64,000 nucleotides of DNA from Flavobacteriaceae bacterium D16 (GCA_021295155.1 JAJTJC010000036.1:868001-932000); one strand, 5' to 3'. Positions 1 through 10,499 are shown, counted from the stretch's first letter. The notes: a model not told the origin generated them from the sequence alone. Made by a program: numbers and translations.

Positions 1-2465
1 ACATTACCTCTTCTTCCGGTGCACCCGGTGGGGGTTTTGCACTCAGGTTGCGGGGTATTTCCTCTATTAATGGAAACAACCAGCCACTTTATATTGTAGA
101 CGGGGTTTATGTGAATAATGCAGAAATTCCCTCCGGATTACGTTTTGCTTCCGGTGCCAATCAGGGGAATGAAGAGAATTCCTCCAACCGTATTGCTGAT
201 ATCGACCCCAACGATATTGAAAACATTGAGGTGTTAAAAGGAGCTTCTGCTGCGGCTATCTATGGAACCCGGGCAAATGCAGGGGTAGTAATCATTACCA
301 CAAAAAGAGGACGTCAGGGAAAAACCGATATCCGCTTTAGCCAGGATACTGGTTTCAACACCATTATCAAGAAACTGGGAGTACGACCCTGGACTGCACA
401 AAGTGTTGAAGACACCTTTAGTGCTGCAGAGGCCGATTTATACAACCAGGCAATTGCTGGTAGAGGCCTCATTGATTATGAAGATGAAATCTATGGAGAA
501 ACAGGATTTATTACCGATACTCGTATCAGCGCAAGCGGCGGTGATGATAAGACCCGCTTTTTTGTAGGGGCTTCCTACCGGGATGAAGAAGGAATTATTG
601 AGAATACCGGATTTAATCGTTTTTCAATTCGGGCTAATATTGATCATGAGATCTCCAAGACCTTCAGTTTTTCTACCTCCTCTAATTTTGTTAGAAGTAC
701 TTCTAGCAGGAGTTTTACAGGTAACGAGAATGAAGGTGGATTGAGCTACGGATATAACCTGGCCTTTACACGGCCCTGGATCGATCTGTTCCCGGACGAG
801 AATGGAATTTATCCGGACAACCCCAATTCAGCAGGTAACCCGATTTTAGTTAGGGATCTGGCCAAGAATGAGGATACCAACAACCGTTTTATACAAGGTA
901 TGAAGTTAACCACGAACATCCTGGATTCCGGAAACAATGTGGTGAGACTTATATTTAACGGAGGTATTGATTATCTGGCTAACGAGACCTATGTTTACGT
1001 TCCTGAAATTCATCAGGCCCAGCGCGGTAACCAAAATGGTTTCGTTGGAGTAGGAAAGAATATTTTCACCAACTACAACTACCAGGCTATTGGAGTCTGG
1101 AATCACGATGCCATGGGCGGAGATCTTGCCCTTACCACACAGGGCGGTATTTCCTATCTGGAGCAGCAAACAGATCTGGTATTTAATCAGGCTACCCAGC
1201 TAATCCCAAATCAAACGAACCTTGGACAGGGATCTGCCCAGGAGATCACTCAGACTACATCTGACGTTAAGGAATTTGGATATTTTGCCCAGGTTGAAGG
1301 GAATTTCAAGGACCAATTAATTGGTACAGTAGGATATCGTCTTGATAAGTCTACCTTGAATGGTGACCCCAATAAGTTTTATGGTTTTCCTAAAGCATCG
1401 CTGGCGGTGAACCTGCATAATTTTGATTTCTGGGAAGGATCATCTTTCCTCGATAGATTAAAGTTGAGAGCTGCATATGGGGAAACAGGTTCCTCCGGGG
1501 CCTTTGGTTCTGCTTTTACCAGCCTTGACCAGGTATCCATTGGTGGAAATGGAGGTTCCTCAATTAATGCACTTAAAGGAGATCCAGATATTGAGCCCGA
1601 AACTTCTTCGGAGTTTGAAGTTGGTTTTGATGCAGGACTTTTCAATGATGTAAGCCTTGAGGTTTCGTATTATAACAGGAATGTTAATGACCTCCTGCTT
1701 AACAGGGTAGTACCAACATCTACCGGTTTTGGATCCGAGACCACCAACCTTGCAGACCTCAAAAACTATGGTCTTGAAGTTGGGTTGAACATCAATGCAT
1801 TCAACGAGGAAAACTTTATATGGAAATCAACAGTGAATTTCTGGTTTAACCGTTCTGAAATTACACGCCTTGATGTTCCGGCCTTCCCACAACCAGGAGC
1901 AGGATTTGGATTGGGCCTTGGAACCTTCTATATAGAAGAGGGAAAACCCGTAACCCAACTTGCTGGTAATGTAGATGGTGTACCAACACAAATTGGTAAT
2001 GTGGAGCCAGATTTCCAAATGGCTTTCAACAACTCCTTTACAGTGTTCAAACAGTTTGATGTTTCTTTCCTCCTGCAATGGAAAAAAGGAGGGGATAATA
2101 TCAACCTATCCAAATTACTTACTGACCTTGGCGGAACTACTCCAGACCTTGAAACAGCAGCCGGACAGGAAAGAGCTGCCCTTGGTTTTGTAGCTGAGCG
2201 GTTTATTGAACCTGCCGGTTACGTGAGATTACGTGAAGCGGCTATTTACTACCGTCTTCCTCAAAGTGCACTGGATTTCTTCGGGGATACCGTGTCTGCA
2301 GTAAAATTGGGCGTATCCGGACGGAATATCTTTACGATTACTGACTACAGTAGTTATGATCCGGAAGTGTCAACGAACGGAGGGGCAGGGTTGTCCTCAG
2401 GTATTGAGGTAACTCCTTTCCCAAGTACGAAGCAATTCTACTTTCATCTAAATGTTAATTTCTAA
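1..2465 (+). CDS. SusC/RagA-family TonB-dependent receptor, C-terminal part (5' end outside window)
   Basis: Outer-membrane beta-barrel that imports a ligand, usually an oligosaccharide or peptide, using TonB energy together with its SusD partner. The frame is open from base 3, so the true start lies upstream; the first Met-like codon (TTG at 48) is not a start. The visible part begins inside the plug domain with the typical LRG, IVDGV and ENIEVLKGASAAAIYG signatures and runs through the barrel to an aromatic C-terminus (NVNF), as expected for BAM recognition. It overlaps or abuts the SusD gene that follows. The substrate cannot be told from this sequence. Confidence 0.95.
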   Translation, partial: ITSSSGAPGGGFALRLRGISSINGNNQPLYIVDGVYVNNAEIPSGLRFASGANQGNEENSSNRIADIDPNDIENIEVLKGASAAAIYGTRANAGVVIITTKRGRQGKTDIRFSQDTGFNTIIKKLGVRPWTAQSVEDTFSAAEADLYNQAIAGRGLIDYEDEIYGETGFITDTRISASGGDDKTRFFVGASYRDEEGIIENTGFNRFSIRANIDHEISKTFSFSTSSNFVRSTSSRSFTGNENEGGLSYGYNLAFTRPWIDLFPDENGIYPDNPNSAGNPILVRDLAKNEDTNNRFIQGMKLTTNILDSGNNVVRLIFNGGIDYLANETYVYVPEIHQAQRGNQNGFVGVGKNIFTNYNYQAIGVWNHDAMGGDLALTTQGGISYLEQQTDLVFNQATQLIPNQTNLGQGSAQEITQTTSDVKEFGYFAQVEGNFKDQLIGTVGYRLDKSTLNGDPNKFYGFPKASLAVNLHNFDFWEGSSFLDRLKLRAAYGETGSSGAFGSAFTSLDQVSIGGNGGSSINALKGDPDIEPETSSEFEVGFDAGLFNDVSLEVSYYNRNVNDLLLNRVVPTSTGFGSETTNLADLKNYGLEVGLNINAFNEENFIWKSTVNFWFNRSEITRLDVPAFPQPGAGFGLGLGTFYIEEGKPVTQLAGNVDGVPTQIGNVEPDFQMAFNNSFTVFKQFDVSFLLQWKKGGDNINLSKLLTDLGGTTPDLETAAGQERAALGFVAERFIEPAGYVRLREAAIYYRLPQSALDFFGDTVSAVKLGVSGRNIFTITDYSSYDPEVSTNGGAGLSSGIEVTPFPSTKQFYFHLNVNF

Positions 2466-2475
2466 AAAAAGCGCG

Positions 2476-3792
2476 ATGAAAAGATTATATACATACATAA
2501 GAGAAGGATCGGTACTGCTCATTGCTCTGGCTTTGGCCTTGACCACATCGTGTTCCTTTGATGAACAGGTAGATCCCAACAGGCCAAGTTTAGAGGGTGT
2601 TTTAACCGATGCCTCAGTAAACCAATTGAACAACCTGGTGGTAGGTATTGAATCTGCCATGAGGAATTCCCTGGCCATACAAACAACAGGCTCTGGTACA
2701 ATGGCCAGAGAACTGTATTTGTTTGATGCGGATCCCAGAAATACCGGAGATTTACTTGGAGCTAACGGAAGTTCCCTGGATAATAACTCCTTTTATTCTA
2801 CCGCCCCCTGGGCAGGCCGTTACCGTGCGGTAAAAAATGCCAATATTCTCCTGGAATCCCTTGAGAATACAGGTGCTGTAACGGACACTCAAAAAGCAGG
2901 TTACCGAGGTTTTGCCAAGACTATTATAGCCTATGAGCTGATCGAAATCCTGAAATCCTATGACAGGGCCAGGGTAGACGTAGCGGATCCGGAAAATTTG
3001 GGTCCTATACTCGGATTTTCAGAAGCCTTGAGCTCGGTTAGATCCCTTCTTGATGAGGCCCAGACCGACCTTAATGGTGCAGGCTCTGAATTTGCCTTTG
3101 TATTGGCCGGTTTTAACGGATTTGATACCCCGGCTACTTTTGGAGAATTCAACAGGGCTGTTGCAGCAACTGCAGCGGTATATGCGGGTGACGGTAATGG
3201 TGCGCTCACTGCACTTTCCAACTCCTATTTTGATTTAAACGGTGACCTTGCCGCTGGGCCTCAGCATGTTTTTAGCCTGAGTAGTGGGGATTTGACCAAT
3301 GGATTATTCAAGATTCCGGATAACAACGGCGACCAGATAATTGTGCACGATTCATTTATCAATGAAGCAGAAGCTGGTGATACACGGGTTACGGATAAAA
3401 CTATAATCCGGGCCAATCCTACAACCCAGGATGGCCTTACCGGGTTGTATCAGACCGGACTATACGCTAGTAATGTTAGTCCAATTGATATGATACGCAA
3501 TGAGGAATTGGTACTGGTGTATGCCGAGGCGAGCATTCTGACCAATGCGCTTGGTGATGCAACAACAGCGCTTAACGTAATTCGTAATTCAGCCTCACTT
3601 CCTAATACAACTGCAACGACAGCTGCAGATTTGACTACGGAACTACTGAATCAACGTCGTTATTCACTATGGTGTGAAAACCACAGGATGTTTGATCTGA
3701 GAAGGTATGACCTATCCAATACCTTGCCTATTGACAGGGTGGGGGATCAAATATTCAATGTATTACCTGTTCCTCTTTCTGAGAACGAATAA
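2476..3792 (+). CDS. SusD/RagB-family outer-membrane lipoprotein
   Basis: Surface lipoprotein that captures the ligand for the SusC receptor just upstream. I chose the ATG at 2476 rather than the in-frame ATG at 2452, which lies inside the susC end, because it gives a clean lipoprotein signal with the Cys at residue 26 (ALTTSC). The 438-residue product has the helical SusD organisation and the family C-terminus (RRYSLWCENHRMFDLRRYD). It is somewhat shorter than many SusD proteins. No carbohydrate-active enzyme or regulator is attached to the pair within the window, so the ligand stays unknown. A strong terminator follows at 3817. Confidence 0.92.
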   Translation: MKRLYTYIREGSVLLIALALALTTSCSFDEQVDPNRPSLEGVLTDASVNQLNNLVVGIESAMRNSLAIQTTGSGTMARELYLFDADPRNTGDLLGANGSSLDNNSFYSTAPWAGRYRAVKNANILLESLENTGAVTDTQKAGYRGFAKTIIAYELIEILKSYDRARVDVADPENLGPILGFSEALSSVRSLLDEAQTDLNGAGSEFAFVLAGFNGFDTPATFGEFNRAVAATAAVYAGDGNGALTALSNSYFDLNGDLAAGPQHVFSLSSGDLTNGLFKIPDNNGDQIIVHDSFINEAEAGDTRVTDKTIIRANPTTQDGLTGLYQTGLYASNVSPIDMIRNEELVLVYAEASILTNALGDATTALNVIRNSASLPNTTATTAADLTTELLNQRRYSLWCENHRMFDLRRYDLSNTLPIDRVGDQIFNVLPVPLSENE

Positions 3793-3816
3793 GAACGAGT
3801 AATAACATAAAAAAGA

Positions 3817-3845
3817 AAACCCTGGTTAGATACCAGGGTTTTTTA
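3817..3845. terminator. Bidirectional rho-independent terminator between susD and the RND operon
   Basis: Ten-base arms AAACCCTGGT (3817-3826) and ACCAGGGTTT (3832-3841) with a five-base loop, followed by a T-run. It lies between the convergent susD and RND pump genes; an A-run on the left side lets it serve both strands. Confidence 0.85.
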
Positions 3846-6800
3846 TTATGCGGCAATTTCCAGTGTTTCCTTATCAGCTTTGGGTTTTTTTCGTCTTCCC
3901 CTTAAGCGGATCTTAATTCTGTATACTATATTGAAAAGAACCGGAACTATAATCAGTGTTAGGAATGTGGCCACTATGAGCCCGAATATCACCGTCCAGG
4001 CCAGAGGCCCCCAGAATATTACATTGTCTCCTCCAATGTAAATATTGGCATCAAAATCGGCGAAGAGGGTAAAAAAGTTAATGTTCAACCCGATAGCCAG
4101 GGGTATTAACCCTAATACCGTGGTGACAGCCGTAAGGATTACCGGTCTTAAACGGGCTTTGCCTCCTTTAACAATAGCCTCTGTTACTTCTTCGTTGGTC
4201 AGGAGGTCCTTGTCATCAAGACCCAAAGCTACTTTTTTGCGGTCAATCAGTATTTGCGTATAGTCTAAAAGAACCACACCATTGTTCACCACAATCCCCG
4301 CTAGGGAAATAATTCCCATCATGGTCATCATGATCACAAAGGGCCATCCAGTAAGCATAAGCCCTCCAAAAACGCCAATAAAACTCAGGAAAATGGCTGT
4401 CATGATAATGGCAGGTTTGGAAATACCCCCGAATTGGAATACCAGGATCAGCATGATCAGTCCCAATCCGGCAAAAAAGGCACCCACCAGGAAATTCATC
4501 TGTTTGTTTTGCTCTTCAATCTGACCAGTGTAATCCACCTTTACACCAACAGGCAAAGCTCCAAAGTCTTCCATTTCTTTTTGAATTTGGGCCACAATGG
4601 CTCCTGCATCCGTAAATCCGGGTTGCAATCCTGAATAAACCGTTACCACACGCTTGGTGTCCCGGTGTTTAATTGCACTGAAAGAAGAGGTGTTTCGTTG
4701 TGAGGCTACTGCTGAAACCGGCACTTCCTTGATCTGACCTGTTGCCGGGTCACGGAAAATCATATTCTGATTAAATAAGGCGCTGGTATTGTAGCGGAGA
4801 TCTTCATTAAACCTGACATTGATATCATAATCGTCGCCGTCTTTTTTGTAGATGCCGGCTTTGTCACCAAAAAGGGACCTGCGGAGTTGCTGACCTACCT
4901 GACCAACACTAACCCCAAGTTCTCCGGCTTTTTCGCGATCCACCACTACCTGCATACTTGGTTTACTCTTATTTACATCAATTTTGAGCTCTTCAATTCC
5001 AGCGATGTTCTTGCTATTGATAAAGTTACGTATACGTTCAGCTACGCTGATGAGTGTGTCGTAATTCTTACCTTCAATTTCAAGGTTGATAGGATACCCT
5101 GAAGGAGGCTCCACAGCATCTTTTTCAACAGAGATGGCCAATCCAGGGTATATTCCTTTTAAGCCTTCCTGAATTTCCTTACGGAGGGTTTCCGTATCCT
5201 GCCCTTTGCGGTACTTGAATTCGCGCATGGACAAGGTCACCTTGCCACGGTGGGGCATTTCAGCTGCTGACCCCCCCTCTGTAAAAGGATTTTCGGCGCC
5301 TTTTCCAACCTGTGAAACGCTGGATTCAACCAATAGGTTTGTTGAACCTTCCATATATTGGTCGCTACCGGCAATGGCATATACCCGGCGTTCAATATCC
5401 TTGGTGATGGTGTTGGTTTTTTCGATATCAGTTCCCTGTGGGTATTCAATGTAGACAAATATTTCGTTTGGAATATTATCAGGAAAAAACTCAACCTTGG
5501 TACGGCCACTTCCAAGAGACATCCCAAAAGTGACAAAGGCTGTTATCAGTAATAATACGGTAACACTAAAATACCAGTATACATTGCTACCTCTTAATGC
5601 ATGCTTAATCCGGGTTTCATACCAATTTTCAAAACGGGTAAGTGTACGGGTCTGAAATCTTCGGGCTGAAGGTTTGAGCAGGTATTTATAAGCCCAGAAG
5701 GATGCGGCCAGGACAATCATCAGCGTCCCAAGGCCTCTTAACTGCCCTCCAAAAACCAGGATAAAGGTTCCGATACTTCCAAGAATAATACTGATGCGAA
5801 TCAACTGTTTTCTGGTAAGCTCTTTTTCCCCAACCTCCATAAAACTTGAGACCAGCATGGAATTCATAAAGATGGCTACAAAAAGGGAGGACCCCAATAC
5901 CACAGATAGTGTTATCGGGAAATAGATCATGAATTCACCCATGATTCCCGGCCATGTACCCAGGGGTACAAATGCCGCTACCGTGGTTGCAGTGGAAATT
6001 ATAATCGGAAAGGCAATCTCCCCGATTCCTTTTTTAGCTGCCTCAAGCCTACTCATGCCTTCCTCTTCCATAAGGCGATAGACATTTTCAACAACCACAA
6101 CCCCGTTATCTACCAACATCCCCAGACCCATGATAAGTCCAAATAGGATCATGGTATTAAGCGTATAACCAATGGCAGACAGGATCATAAAAGACATGAA
6201 CATGGACATGGGTATGGCAAAGCCAACAAAAAGTGCATTCCTAAATCCGAGGAAGAACATCAGTACCGTGACCACCAAGATGATCCCGAAGATGATGTTG
6301 TTCACCAGGTCGTCTACCTGGTTGAGGGTTCGGCTGGATGAATCATTGGCAATGGTAACTGTTAAGTCCTTTGGAAAATAGTTTTCTCTGGCTTCATTCA
6401 CCAGCTTTCTGATTTTGTCTGCAGCCGTGATGGCATTTTTTCCTGCACGCTTCTTTATATCGAGCATCACTACACTTTTGCCCTCTTCCCTTGCATAGGT
6501 GGTTTTATCTTCTTCCTTGAAGGTTACAGTAGCAATATCTTTGAGGTAAACGGCATTTCCCTTTTCTGATTTCACCACAAAATTCTCCAGTTCGGAAGGC
6601 TTTTCGATCTCACCCAAGACGCGAATGGTTCGACGCTGTCCACTAGTTTTCAGGTTACCCGCAGACATGGTCATATTGCCACCGTTAATGGCTTGTATAA
6701 TGTCATCAAAACTGATTTTAGCCGCCATCATTTTATAGATGTCAACCGCGACCTCAACTTCTTTTTCTTGTGCCCCCCGGATGTCTACCTCCTTAATTTC

Positions 6801-7352
6801 GGGAAGGTCCTCTATTTCTTCTTCCAAATACTCACCAAACTCCTTCAACCTGTCTACAGGATAGTCACCCGTAATATTCACATTTATGATGGGGAAAGAT
6901 TCAGAAAGGTTCAGGTCAAAAACATTGGGTTCTACTTTAGCGCCATTGAAAATAGGCCAGTCTTCCCCGGCTTTTTCCTCATCTACTAAGTCCTTAACCT
7001 TCTGCTTGGCATTTTCAACGGTAATATCTTCATCGAACTCCACCGTGATCATGGAATAGTCTTCCTCGGAAGTGGAGATAATTTCTACGAGGTTGCTTAC
7101 ATTTTTGAGGCGGTCTTCTAAGGGGTCGGTAACCAGGCGCTCAATATCTTCAGCGGTATTCCCTGGATACACCGAGCTTACGTAGATCTTAGTTTCCTCT
7201 ACTTCAGGGAAATCTTCCCGTGGCATAGCAAAGTAGGAAGAAAGGCCAATTAAGAAAAAGATACCTATCATAACATAGATAACCGAAGGGTTGTCTATGG
7301 CCCATGAGGATAACCTGAATTCTTTGTTTATGTTTTTCTTTTGCCGACTCAT
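3846..7352 (-). CDS. RND efflux transporter permease (AcrB/HAE1-like)
   Basis: Inner-membrane pump of a tripartite efflux system, 1168 residues. The RND layout is visible: TM1 near residues 22-42, a large periplasmic loop, a block of membrane segments, then the same arrangement again. Conserved RND stretches include STATTVAAFVPLG and RPVILTAVTTVLGLIPLA. In the TM4 region, where AcrB has two adjacent Asp residues, this protein reads VDNGVVVVEN (near residue 415), so only one Asp is kept; the matching TM10 region reads VNNGVVLLDY without the usual Lys. It is the last gene of the operon tetR-tolC-MFP-RND, four bases after the fusion protein. The substrate is unknown. Confidence 0.94.
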   Translation of the reverse strand: MSRQKKNINKEFRLSSWAIDNPSVIYVMIGIFFLIGLSSYFAMPREDFPEVEETKIYVSSVYPGNTAEDIERLVTDPLEDRLKNVSNLVEIISTSEEDYSMITVEFDEDITVENAKQKVKDLVDEEKAGEDWPIFNGAKVEPNVFDLNLSESFPIINVNITGDYPVDRLKEFGEYLEEEIEDLPEIKEVDIRGAQEKEVEVAVDIYKMMAAKISFDDIIQAINGGNMTMSAGNLKTSGQRRTIRVLGEIEKPSELENFVVKSEKGNAVYLKDIATVTFKEEDKTTYAREEGKSVVMLDIKKRAGKNAITAADKIRKLVNEARENYFPKDLTVTIANDSSSRTLNQVDDLVNNIIFGIILVVTVLMFFLGFRNALFVGFAIPMSMFMSFMILSAIGYTLNTMILFGLIMGLGMLVDNGVVVVENVYRLMEEEGMSRLEAAKKGIGEIAFPIIISTATTVAAFVPLGTWPGIMGEFMIYFPITLSVVLGSSLFVAIFMNSMLVSSFMEVGEKELTRKQLIRISIILGSIGTFILVFGGQLRGLGTLMIVLAASFWAYKYLLKPSARRFQTRTLTRFENWYETRIKHALRGSNVYWYFSVTVLLLITAFVTFGMSLGSGRTKVEFFPDNIPNEIFVYIEYPQGTDIEKTNTITKDIERRVYAIAGSDQYMEGSTNLLVESSVSQVGKGAENPFTEGGSAAEMPHRGKVTLSMREFKYRKGQDTETLRKEIQEGLKGIYPGLAISVEKDAVEPPSGYPINLEIEGKNYDTLISVAERIRNFINSKNIAGIEELKIDVNKSKPSMQVVVDREKAGELGVSVGQVGQQLRRSLFGDKAGIYKKDGDDYDINVRFNEDLRYNTSALFNQNMIFRDPATGQIKEVPVSAVASQRNTSSFSAIKHRDTKRVVTVYSGLQPGFTDAGAIVAQIQKEMEDFGALPVGVKVDYTGQIEEQNKQMNFLVGAFFAGLGLIMLILVFQFGGISKPAIIMTAIFLSFIGVFGGLMLTGWPFVIMMTMMGIISLAGIVVNNGVVLLDYTQILIDRKKVALGLDDKDLLTNEEVTEAIVKGGKARLRPVILTAVTTVLGLIPLAIGLNINFFTLFADFDANIYIGGDNVIFWGPLAWTVIFGLIVATFLTLIIVPVLFNIVYRIKIRLRGRRKKPKADKETLEIAA

Positions 7353-7356
7353 CTTG

Positions 7357-8532
7357 CTATTGGATTATTTTAATTTGCTGACCCTCGCGCACAGTACGAG
7401 CTCCCTCTCTGATAATTTGGTCTCCGGCTGATATCCCGGAAAGCACCTCAACAAAATCACCCTGAGTCCTTCCGGTTAATACTACTACCTTAGCCGCTTG
7501 AGCTATTTCATCATCTGTGGTATCAGCGGCCAGGTATACATATTGTTCCCCTTCGGCGTTTTCGGAAATAACACTTTGTGGTATCAATATAGCTTCACTA
7601 TTACTATAGTCGTTGATTTGTACCCGGGCCGTTAGGTTGGGTTTGATGTTACCCGTCTGGTTAGGGACCGGTATTTCAATACTGAAGGAACGGTTAGCCG
7701 GATTAATGAAATTTCCAGTCTGTCTTACCTGGGTTATTATGCTGTCACCCAAAACCGGGAAAAAGACCTTTACTTCCTTGCCTTTGGTAACCCCTTCCAG
7801 ATAACTTTCCGGAACATCAACGGAGATATACATATCTGAAAGGTTGACAATTCGGAAAACAGCGACACCGGTTCCAGGTGCTACCACAGTACCTTCATCC
7901 TGGATGACGTCATCTATAATTCCGGAAAAGGGAGCGGTAATACGGGATTTGGCCAACTGACTTTCTGCCTGTTCCACCGCATTTTTCGTGGCTTCAAAAT
8001 TAGTTTTAGCTTGCAAGAACTGAATCTCTGATCCTATTTTCTGGTCCCATAAACGTTTTTGCCTTTCGTAAGTGGTCTTTGCTAATTCAGCCTGTGTTCG
8101 CAATTGTTCCAGCTGGCTTCCCATCCCGCCGTCATCAATAACTGCAAGAAGCTGACCCTTTCGCACCTGCTGGCCTTCTTTTACAAGAACCTTTAGGAGG
8201 GTACCGGCCATTTCAGGATAGATTAGCACATTTTGTTTGGTCATAACATCTCCCTGTAATTCGAGATAATGCTTGAAAAGACTTTTGCGGGCCTCTATGG
8301 TAGTGACCAAAGGCACTTTTTTGTCTTTGTCCAGGGAACTGATGGCTGAATCCAATAGCCGTATTTCCCTGTTTAGCATTTTCTGTTGATCAGAAATCTC
8401 CTGTCTTTTCAATTTGATCGCATTCAGGTTTCCCTGGGCAATTAAATCTTCTACTGAGTTATTGCTTTTATTTTGGCAGCTTTGAATGATTGTCATTCCA
8501 ATTAGCAGCAAACCGATTGTTTTTTTCATCAC
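7357..8532 (-). CDS. RND membrane-fusion protein (AcrA/HlyD family lipoprotein)
   Basis: Periplasmic adaptor that links the RND pump to the TolC channel. The 391-residue protein starts with a lipoprotein signal (Cys after IIQS, about residue 19), then a coiled-coil stretch, a biotinyl-lipoyl half-motif (GTLLKVLVKEGQQVRKGQ), a helical hairpin, the second lipoyl half (ITAPFSGIIDDV) and beta-barrel and membrane-proximal domains. It sits four bases before the pump gene and 18 bases after the TolC gene on the same strand, so the three are surely co-transcribed. Confidence 0.93.
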   Translation of the reverse strand: MMKKTIGLLLIGMTIIQSCQNKSNNSVEDLIAQGNLNAIKLKRQEISDQQKMLNREIRLLDSAISSLDKDKKVPLVTTIEARKSLFKHYLELQGDVMTKQNVLIYPEMAGTLLKVLVKEGQQVRKGQLLAVIDDGGMGSQLEQLRTQAELAKTTYERQKRLWDQKIGSEIQFLQAKTNFEATKNAVEQAESQLAKSRITAPFSGIIDDVIQDEGTVVAPGTGVAVFRIVNLSDMYISVDVPESYLEGVTKGKEVKVFFPVLGDSIITQVRQTGNFINPANRSFSIEIPVPNQTGNIKPNLTARVQINDYSNSEAILIPQSVISENAEGEQYVYLAADTTDDEIAQAAKVVVLTGRTQGDFVEVLSGISAGDQIIREGARTVREGQQIKIIQ

Positions 8533-8550
8533 TTAATAAACTTGTTATGC

Positions 8551-9885
8551 TTAGTTGTTGAGGATTGTTTCAAGATCTGTCTTCTTGTTGATAACATTGA
8601 CCATAGACTGCAGGTATTCCTGCTGGGCCGTATAAAGTTGGGTTTGTGCCTGGCGGAGTTCAAAACTACTCGCCAAACCTTCGGTGTATTTGATCTGGTT
8701 TTTGTTTTCTATACGTTCGGCCAGGGCCAGGTTTTTCTTTTTGGTTTCGTATTCTTCAATGGAAAAAATATAGTCACTCCGGGCACGATCAAGCGCCAGC
8801 CTGATTTTCTCTTCTGTTTCGGTTAATTGGGTTTTTGCCTTTTCAAAGGCAATTCGCGCACGTTGTGTACTGGCGTCTCGTTTTAATGAGCTGAAAATGG
8901 GGATATTGAGGTCTATCCCTAATATGGAACTTTCAAACCATTCCTGTTCACTGCTTAGAAAATTAAAATCGTCTCCGAAGCCAAAATAACTGTAATTGAC
9001 AAAGGCGTTTAATGTAGGCAGTGCTCTACTTTTAGCCAGTTTCAGCTCATAATACCGTTGCTCGTTTAAATTGAAGACCAGCTTGTAATCCACATTGTTT
9101 TCCATTGTAAAATCTGATTCCAGCAAACCAGGATTAATCTGTTTTTTAGTCAGGTCGTCAAGATTTTCGGTCAGGATGGTGTTGTGTTCTATGGGTAATC
9201 CCATCATCAGATTGAGCATTTGAAGCGTAATTCCTTCCAGTCGTCTGGCATTTTTTAATGCGCTCTCCAGGGAAGCCTGGGTGATTTGAAGCTGCTCTAC
9301 ACTCTCCTCATCCCCAAGACCATTTTCAAAAAGTTTCTGGGTTTCATAAAGTGTTTTTTCGAGGGTTTCGATATTTCTTTGGGCAATGGTCACGGTTTCT
9401 CTGGCCAACAGTACATTACCATAGGCTTCTACCACAGCCTTGAGCACCTCCTGATCGGTTTTTTCCTTGTTATTCTGACTGTAGCTCAGAAAAGCCCTGG
9501 TCGCCTGGACCCCGACAATATAGGACCCATCAAAAATTTGCTGCCTTAATGTTGCAGTTGCATTGGCGGATTGAGGCGGGCTAAATACAACAGGTTCAAA
9601 CGTTCCGGGTTCACCTCCAAAGAATTCAGCAGGTATCAGGGTAACAGGCTGTTTCAATTGATTTTGATAGCTGATATTAGCATCTATTTGGGGTAAACCG
9701 GTAGCAATAACCTCCCATTTTTGTTTACGCGCGTCAATAATATCGCGGTCAGCGTTGATAGCGCTATAGTTGTTTTCCAGTGCGAAGGCAATAGCCTCCT
9801 CCAGCGAAAACTGTGTTTGCGTATCCTGCCCCAAACTCGAAATGAGCGGAATAATTAGTAACAGGGGAATTAGAACGTTTCGCAT
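8551..9885 (-). CDS. TolC-family outer-membrane efflux channel
   Basis: Outer-membrane exit duct of the efflux system, 444 residues, with an N-terminal signal peptide ending near SLGQ and the two long alpha-helical repeats of the TolC fold, for example FALENNYSAINADRDI near the start and a later EKTKTQ-type helical half with many Ala, Gln and Leu. Its start codon directly adjoins the stop codon of the tetR gene, which points to tight translational coupling within the operon. Confidence 0.92.
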   Translation of the reverse strand: MRNVLIPLLLIIPLISSLGQDTQTQFSLEEAIAFALENNYSAINADRDIIDARKQKWEVIATGLPQIDANISYQNQLKQPVTLIPAEFFGGEPGTFEPVVFSPPQSANATATLRQQIFDGSYIVGVQATRAFLSYSQNNKEKTDQEVLKAVVEAYGNVLLARETVTIAQRNIETLEKTLYETQKLFENGLGDEESVEQLQITQASLESALKNARRLEGITLQMLNLMMGLPIEHNTILTENLDDLTKKQINPGLLESDFTMENNVDYKLVFNLNEQRYYELKLAKSRALPTLNAFVNYSYFGFGDDFNFLSSEQEWFESSILGIDLNIPIFSSLKRDASTQRARIAFEKAKTQLTETEEKIRLALDRARSDYIFSIEEYETKKKNLALAERIENKNQIKYTEGLASSFELRQAQTQLYTAQQEYLQSMVNVINKKTDLETILNN

Positions 9886-10491
9886 TTATTCGTGGTTTGA
9901 GTTGATGATTTCATTTAATATTTTTCTGCCCGCAGGAGTAACAACACCCCTGAGGTGATATTCCAGATATTCATCCATCAACTGGGAGGAAGAATATTGG
10001 TTGCTTGGAAATAGTCGTGGATCATTGAGGCTTGTTACCCCTGAAAAGTAAATTCTTGCAATAAAATCCGGATCCAGGTTTTCCCGGTAAATCCCCATCG
10101 AAATACCTTCCTTCACGTTGTCCATAATACATTCCTGCATCATTTCAAACTGTTTCCCTCTAAGGGTCTTATGGATTTTTGGATAATACTTTTGTAATTG
10201 GAACTGAGGGGAGGCTTTCTCCTCTTTAAGATGTTCCATTACCAGGCGCTTTATCTCATACAATTCCTCAATTGGGTTTTTTTGCAGGGCGCAGATGTGG
10301 TCAATACCCTCGGAAATGATATTGAAAACATGGAGCGTACAAGCTTCTACCAGTTGGTTTTTGTTCTTAAAATGTGTGTATATCGTCTTTTTCGATATGG
10401 CCATTTCATGCGCCAGATCGTCCATAGTAACACTTTTAAACCCCAGGTTGAGGTATAATTCTGTTGCTTTTTCCAGTATCTGATCTCTCAT
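9886..10491 (-). CDS. TetR/AcrR-family transcriptional regulator of the efflux operon
   Basis: Ligand-responsive DNA-binding repressor, 201 residues. The N-terminal helix-turn-helix is clear (VTMDDLAHEMAISKKTIYTHFKNK, about residues 20-43); the rest is the variable ligand-binding helical domain. It is the first gene of the efflux operon, and its promoter carries a strong inverted repeat (10513-10540), so autorepression relieved by an effector is the natural reading. The effector is not known and is often also a pump substrate. Confidence 0.93.
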   Translation of the reverse strand: MRDQILEKATELYLNLGFKSVTMDDLAHEMAISKKTIYTHFKNKNQLVEACTLHVFNIISEGIDHICALQKNPIEELYEIKRLVMEHLKEEKASPQFQLQKYYPKIHKTLRGKQFEMMQECIMDNVKEGISMGIYRENLDPDFIARIYFSGVTSLNDPRLFPSNQYSSSQLMDEYLEYHLRGVVTPAGRKILNEIINSNHE

Positions 10492-10499
10492 AAGTGAGG

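Noticed and set aside
1-50. TTG near base 48 as the start of a truncated SusC receptor
   Set aside because: The frame is open back to base 3 with normal plug-domain residues, so the gene simply continues outside the window.
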